Of a stretch of DNA of 13,902 bases, positions 12,967 through 13,902 are shown piece after piece. The position numbers and the translations under genes are program-made. The first letter of the stretch is position 1; every line of letters starts with the position of its first letter. The stretch is from positions 1-13,902 of the forward strand of contig JBBSBL010000062.1 in the NCBI GenBank assembly GCA_038251325.1. The letters run 5' to 3'. Below the pieces are notes generated by a model. The model ran no database searches. It worked only from the letters and a program-made list of their open reading frames with translations, and was not told the DNA's origin. This DNA comes from JBBSBL01 sp038251325. Lineage in GTDB: Bacteria > Actinomycetota > Thermoleophilia > Solirubrobacterales > Solirubrobacteraceae.

Positions 12967-12972
12967 TATACT
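12967..12972 (+). promoter_or_regulatory. greA promoter -10 (TATACT)
   Basis: TATACT is the closest match to the TATAAT consensus in the window. No clear -35 is seen. Initiation near 12979 would give a leader of about 90 nt before the ATG at 13069. That contrasts with the start-proximal hexamers elsewhere and leaves room for the leader hairpin. Confidence 0.55.
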
Positions 12973-13005
12973 TCCGCGCCCACCGCAGGTCCGCCGCCGT
13001 CGATT

Positions 13006-13029
13006 TCCCCGCCATATGCGGGGACTTTT
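13006..13029 (+). terminator. Terminator-like hairpin in the greA leader (possible attenuator)
   Basis: TCCCCGC (13006-13012) and GCGGGGA (13018-13024) form a 7-bp stem around a CATAT loop, followed by CTTTT (13025-13029). This is the form of a small intrinsic terminator. It lies between the putative greA -10 and the start codon. A competing stem, GGAC (13022-13025) with GTCC (13031-13034) around TTTTC, would use part of the 3' arm and the T-run. Confidence 0.5.
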
Positions 13030-13068
13030 CGTCCGGCGACCCTTCACCACCACGCGAGACGACCCACC

Positions 13069-13551
13069 ATGCCGAAGGACGTCATTCTCACCCCCGAGGG
13101 CCTGGAGAAGCTCCAGTCCGAGCTCGCCCACCTCTCCAAGGCCAAGCGCGCCGAGGTCGCCGAGCGCATCAAGGCGGCGCGCGAGTTCGGCGACATCTCG
13201 GAGAACTCCGAGTACGACGACGCGAAGAACGAGCAGGCGATGCTCGAGGCGCGGATCGCGACGCTGGAGGAGAAGCTCCGGGCGGCAACGGTGATCGACG
13301 CGAAGGACCTCGACACCGACGTCGTCCACGTCGGCTCGATCGTCCACGTCAAGGACCAGAAGACCGGCAAGAGTACGACCTACACGATCGTCGGCTCGGC
13401 CGAGGCGAACCCCGCCGAGGCGAAGCTCTCCAACGAGTCGCCGGTCGGCAAGGCGCTGGTGGGTCACAAGCGCAATGCGATCGTCGACGTCGTCCTCCCC
13501 AACGGCAAGAAGCGCAAGCTCAAGATCACGAAGATCGACGTCGGCGTCTAG
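13069..13551 (+). CDS. greA: Transcription elongation factor GreA
   Basis: The product is 160 aa (E. coli GreA is 158). It enters the secondary channel of RNA polymerase and triggers cleavage of backtracked RNA so elongation can resume. The N-terminal antiparallel coiled coil spans about 10-75. Its tip, EFGDISENSEYDDAKNEQ, carries the two acidic residues D42 and E45 that hold the catalytic magnesium. The C-terminal globular domain (about 85-160) contains YTIVGSAEANP and SPVGKALVGHK, both typical. It starts MPKDVILTPEGLEKL, the usual GreA beginning. No strong Shine-Dalgarno is visible. A promoter and a leader hairpin lie upstream, and lysS follows after 17 bp; greA-lysS adjacency is frequent in bacteria. 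Confidence 0.96.
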   Translation: MPKDVILTPEGLEKLQSELAHLSKAKRAEVAERIKAAREFGDISENSEYDDAKNEQAMLEARIATLEEKLRAATVIDAKDLDTDVVHVGSIVHVKDQKTGKSTTYTIVGSAEANPAEAKLSNESPVGKALVGHKRNAIVDVVLPNGKKRKLKITKIDVGV

Positions 13552-13552
13552 G

Positions 13553-13558
13553 TAGGGT
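13553..13558 (+). promoter_or_regulatory. -10-like TAGGGT upstream of lysS
   Basis: TAGGGT, 10 nt (CCGGGCCGCC), then ATG at 13569. No Shine-Dalgarno is present. The spacing and the GCCGCCATGGG start context match hpt. A leader of about 3-4 nt would result. Confidence 0.4.
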
Positions 13559-13568
13559 CCGGGCCGCC

Positions 13569-13902
13569 ATGGGCGAGCCCGAGGACGAGCAGACGCCCGA
13601 GCCGGGCCGCGAGTCGGAGCTGCTGGCCGCGCGGCGGCAGAAGCTCGCCGACCTGCGCGCGGCCGGGGTCGATCCGTTCCCGCACGCCTACCCCGGCGTT
13701 GTGCCCCTCGCGCGCGTGCGGGAGGAGAACGAGGCGCTCGAGCCGGGGGAGGAGACCGACCGCGCCTACCGCGTCGCCGGCCGGCTCGCCGCCCGCCGCG
13801 GGCAGGGGAAGGCCGCGTTCCTCGACCTCGTCGACCGCTCCGGCCGCCTCCAGCTCCACGCCCGCGCCGACGTGCTCGGGCCCGAGGGGATGGACATGCT
13901 GA
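13569..13902 (+). CDS. lysS: Lysyl-tRNA synthetase, N-terminal part (runs off the right edge)
   Basis: The first 111 codons of a class II LysRS. After a short acidic N-terminus (MGEPEDEQTPEPG), the helix ESELLAARRQKLADLRAAGVDPFPHAYPG is the usual lead-in. YRVAGRLAARRGQGKAAFLDLVDRSGRLQLHARADVLG is the anticodon-binding OB-fold of LysRS. The catalytic domain lies beyond the window. It charges tRNA-Lys with lysine. It is 17 bp downstream of greA in the same direction, so read-through from greA is possible alongside the start-proximal -10-like hexamer. OB-folds are shared with AspRS and AsnRS, but the LRAAGVDPFPHAYPG segment and greA linkage point to LysRS. Confidence 0.93.
   Translation, partial: MGEPEDEQTPEPGRESELLAARRQKLADLRAAGVDPFPHAYPGVVPLARVREENEALEPGEETDRAYRVAGRLAARRGQGKAAFLDLVDRSGRLQLHARADVLGPEGMDML

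Noticed and set aside
11908..13467. 519-codon minus-strand frame opposite dusB and greA
   Set aside because: Shadow frame with no recognisable domain, while the opposite strand has clear catalytic motifs.
1..13902. CRISPR array, transposon, integrase, toxin-antitoxin or phage defence system
   Set aside because: No spaced repeats, transposase or integrase motifs, or terminal inverted repeats were found. The gene content is housekeeping throughout.

Overview
This is a very GC-rich (roughly 70% or more by eye) bacterial chromosome segment with many GTG starts and strong G/C third-position bias. The gene order (tilS-hpt-ftsH-folP-folB-folK, then coaX-dusB-greA-lysS) and the protein style suggest an actinobacterium. 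My best guess is the Thermoleophilia (Solirubrobacterales/Gaiellales type), from recall of similar loci rather than a search. Nearly everything is core metabolism. I see no CRISPR array, transposase, phage gene, tRNA or rRNA.

Left part (1-3475): the 5' portion of a secreted lytic transglycosylase on the minus strand; a 399-bp divergent intergenic region; an Ala/Lys-rich coiled-coil protein; a DeoD-type nucleoside phosphorylase on the minus strand, convergent with the previous gene across a hairpin; a second small coiled-coil protein with a Lys-rich tail; and an SCP-2 lipid-carrier-fold protein. Immediately after comes a three-part protein (3490-4668): a MerR-type DNA-binding head, a helical regulatory region and a class III nucleotidyl cyclase domain with all six canonical catalytic residues. 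It is the most unusual gene here.

Middle part (4675-10311): tilS (tRNA-Ile lysidine synthase), hpt (purine salvage) and ftsH (membrane AAA+ protease), a 262-bp gap, then folP-folB-folK, three enzymes of dihydrofolate synthesis. folP and folB overlap in an ATGA.

Right part (10319-13902): a glutathione-S-transferase-like gene on the minus strand, broken by two compensating frameshifts; coaX (CoA synthesis), whose start lies only 24 bp from the GST start; dusB (tRNA dihydrouridine synthase); greA (transcript cleavage factor); and the N-terminal part of lysS, which runs off the window.

Regulation is the most interesting layer. Eight gene starts have a TANNNT (-10-like) hexamer only 6-10 nt upstream and no clear Shine-Dalgarno. 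That is what leaderless or near-leaderless mRNAs look like. Two of these starts share an identical 17-bp promoter/start sequence. At GST/coaX the two divergent -10 elements physically overlap. By contrast, greA has a -10 far upstream and a terminator-like hairpin in its leader, recalling the greA leader RNA of E. coli.
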